From a virus: DNA of 64,000 bases. Position 1 is the stretch's first letter, and the number at the start of each line of letters is the position of its first letter. Position numbers and translations under genes: made by a program. The notes beneath the pieces were generated by a model, which worked only from the letters and a program-made list of their open reading frames with translations, was not told the origin of the DNA and did not search any database. Positions 62,489-64,000 of the stretch are shown one piece after another. The stretch is taken from positions 62,001 to 126,000 of the IMG/VR virus record IMGVR_UViG_3300047558_000077; one strand, given 5' to 3'.

Positions 62489-63955
62489 ATGATTATCACT
62501 CGTAACTGGATACGTGACGACATACTCATATACACCGAGAAAGCCACTGGCGGTCTTCGTGTGTATGGTAAGAAAGACATATGCGAGTTTATCAATTATT
62601 GGAAACTGAAACTACTATCACATAATGCAAAGCCTGGTGATAAATTAGGATTTACGTTTGAGAACACCGAGATTCATTCTTATGCTCTTATGTTTGCAGC
62701 ATTTGAACTTGGGTTACGTGTTGTGGTTTTACATCGACCAAGCACAGAGAAGGAATGTTTGGCACCAAAAAGCAATGCTCATTTACCTCTAGACTTCTAT
62801 GTCTATCTCACATCATACCTAAATCGTTCAACTACTGTCACGGGTGTCAATCATTATCGAAAGCATTCTAAAGTTTGCATTAGCTATGGTCCTATGGAAT
62901 GGACCGAGTTTAGTGAAGACTTTAGATCAAATGAAGAAACACCTATAACAGTCAAACCCGACGATGTTGCTTTTTGTTGTAACAGTAGCGGTACAACCGG
63001 AGATCCTAAACTCATATCATACACACACGAGTTTCTTTACAACCTATGCACACATAACTGGCAAGACTTAGGTTATAAAGACGATGATACCATTGTGCAT
63101 CTGTCTTCCCTAAATCACGGTGGAGTCATAACTTTACTATTACCGGCACTAAGAACTTGCAAGACACACTTCTTTTATAACTACATCTTTGCAGCATCAT
63201 ATGATCGTCTTCTATCATTCATAGATGTTTGTCTAGATTATAATGTGTCAAAAATATTCTTTGCAAACGGTGGGGAGCTGAATACGCTCATTGATCACTT
63301 AATAGAAACCGATAATAAACTATCCAATGTTAGTGCCTACATTCTTTCGTTTATCAGTCCTAGATGGTCAGATACTATTCGTGATCAAAGACTAAAGGAG
63401 ATTGTTAGCGTTTTTGGTTGTAGTGAGATATGTGGTCCTGTCTTTATGCCTAGACTAGACAATAGCAATGTTGATGGCTTTGATCCAAAGTTACTAGGCA
63501 AGCCAATGACAGGCTTCTATGAAACAAAGATCATTAATAACAGAATACACACGAAACTAAAAGACGGAGGAGAGTTTGTCTTTGATGATGTTGTAGAAGA
63601 TAGAGTAGAAGGCGCTTATTTCATATCAAAGAATAGACTACAGAAGATCAATGATGTGGATATCAATCCACTGGACATTATAGAGATAGTAGAAAGATAT
63701 GTATCACGGTATGAGTTTGAGTTATATGTGGACGAAATCTATAACGAGATATACATCATAACTTCCAATGCCAATCTTGATAGAGGGAAGATAAGACAAG
63801 ACATATCTGCATTCTATCTGGACAAGATAACTCTAACCGATATCATATACGAAAAGGAACTATATGATACTCGGATCACTCACAAAGCGGAAAGAGATAA
63901 ACTATCACACATAGTTGAAAGATTCCGCTTGACATTTCAGAATAACTCTGTATAA
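62489..63955 (+). CDS. AMP-forming acyl/aryl ligase (ANL superfamily)
   Basis: 488 aa. P-loop N165-SSGTTGDPK (165-174), later VFGCSEICGP (motif A5-like) and ISKNRLQKIND with the hinge region. Such adenylating enzymes make acyl-AMP/CoA or load carrier proteins, and are unusual in phages. Short C-terminal domain compared with cellular enzymes. Substrate unknown; a link to the halogenase and oxygenases is speculative. Confidence 0.8.
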   Translation: MIITRNWIRDDILIYTEKATGGLRVYGKKDICEFINYWKLKLLSHNAKPGDKLGFTFENTEIHSYALMFAAFELGLRVVVLHRPSTEKECLAPKSNAHLPLDFYVYLTSYLNRSTTVTGVNHYRKHSKVCISYGPMEWTEFSEDFRSNEETPITVKPDDVAFCCNSSGTTGDPKLISYTHEFLYNLCTHNWQDLGYKDDDTIVHLSSLNHGGVITLLLPALRTCKTHFFYNYIFAASYDRLLSFIDVCLDYNVSKIFFANGGELNTLIDHLIETDNKLSNVSAYILSFISPRWSDTIRDQRLKEIVSVFGCSEICGPVFMPRLDNSNVDGFDPKLLGKPMTGFYETKIINNRIHTKLKDGGEFVFDDVVEDRVEGAYFISKNRLQKINDVDINPLDIIEIVERYVSRYEFELYVDEIYNEIYIITSNANLDRGKIRQDISAFYLDKITLTDIIYEKELYDTRITHKAERDKLSHIVERFRLTFQNNSV

Positions 63956-63956
63956 T
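63929..63956 (+). promoter_or_regulatory. Sigma70 promoter at window end
   Basis: TTGACA (63929-63934), 16 bp, TATAAT (63951-63956). The transcript begins with hairpin ATGCCG/CGGCAT (63963-63991); its gene lies outside the window. Confidence 0.75.
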
Positions 63957-64000
63957 AAATACTATGCCGAGGTCGTTGAGAGGAACGGCATAGACGTTTC

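Noticed and set aside
62424-62492. 22-codon ORF between lipoprotein and ligase
   Set aside because: Too short, no ribosome-binding site, overlaps the lipoprotein end; not supportable.

Overview
This window is part of the genome of a large, virulent T4-like myovirus. It carries the T4-type replication set: family B DNA polymerase (gp43), UvsX recombinase, gp41 helicase, gp61 primase, RNase H, thymidylate synthase ThyX, a B12-dependent class II ribonucleotide reductase and PhoH. Almost all genes lie on the plus strand in tight operons with ATGA/TAATG overlaps, and many are very small. No integrase, transposase or CRISPR array is visible. The first gene, cut by the window edge, is pmoC, the copper-binding C subunit of particulate methane monooxygenase, and it looks most like PmoC of Methylocystis-type alphaproteobacterial methanotrophs. 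Phage-borne pmoC is established from large freshwater phages, so the host is inferred to be an aerobic methanotroph. The tRNA set covering all 20 amino acids and the AT-rich base use (by eye, against GC-rich methanotroph hosts) fit a large phage that partly decouples its translation from the host.

Layout. 0-4.4 kb: pmoC, small genes, a 2-oxoglutarate/Fe(II) oxygenase, a holin-like protein and a minus-strand spanin pair. 4.5-13 kb: Bfd-like ferredoxin, DNA polymerase, flavin-dependent tryptophan-halogenase homologue, UvsX and gp41. 13.1-21.8 kb: a cluster of about 30 tRNA genes, interrupted by an HNH endonuclease, two further oxygenases, an RlpA-like protein, small ORFs and several structured non-tRNA elements. 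21.8-29.8 kb: SpeD-like decarboxylase, two M15-type peptidases, a deaminase and conserved phage proteins. 29.9-37 kb: likely virion/head genes (nucleotidyltransferase-metallopeptidase-kinase fusion, charged head proteins with repeated I-D-E motifs, an Ig-like virion protein). 37-49 kb: primase, ThyX, class II RNR, L,D-transpeptidase, phosphoribosyltransferase, glutaredoxin, RNase H. 49-57 kb: early-type region with DUF262-HNH and GIY-YIG nucleases, a lone sigma region 4 protein, RtcB, and repeated terminator/promoter cassettes. 57-64 kb: DNA ligase, PhoH, a PD-(D/E)XK nuclease and an AMP-forming acyl/aryl ligase.

Regulation readable in the sequence has two classes. Host-type sigma70 promoters (TTGACA/T, 16-17 bp, TATAAT-like) often sit directly behind a hairpin of the form GGTGCGAC-N5-GTCGCACC. 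CTAAATA/TATAAATA boxes resembling T4 late promoters lie at gene ends before lysis and structural genes. At the HNH gene the late box sits so that its transcript should lose one arm of a hairpin that otherwise hides the ribosome-binding site, the logic known from T4 I-TevI.

The most unusual material is the tRNA region: long-stemmed structured elements, tRNAs with A at T-loop position 54, a 57-nt mini-tRNA, and Leu-anticodon tRNAs of class I shape. Assignments are by reading alone; no database search was run.
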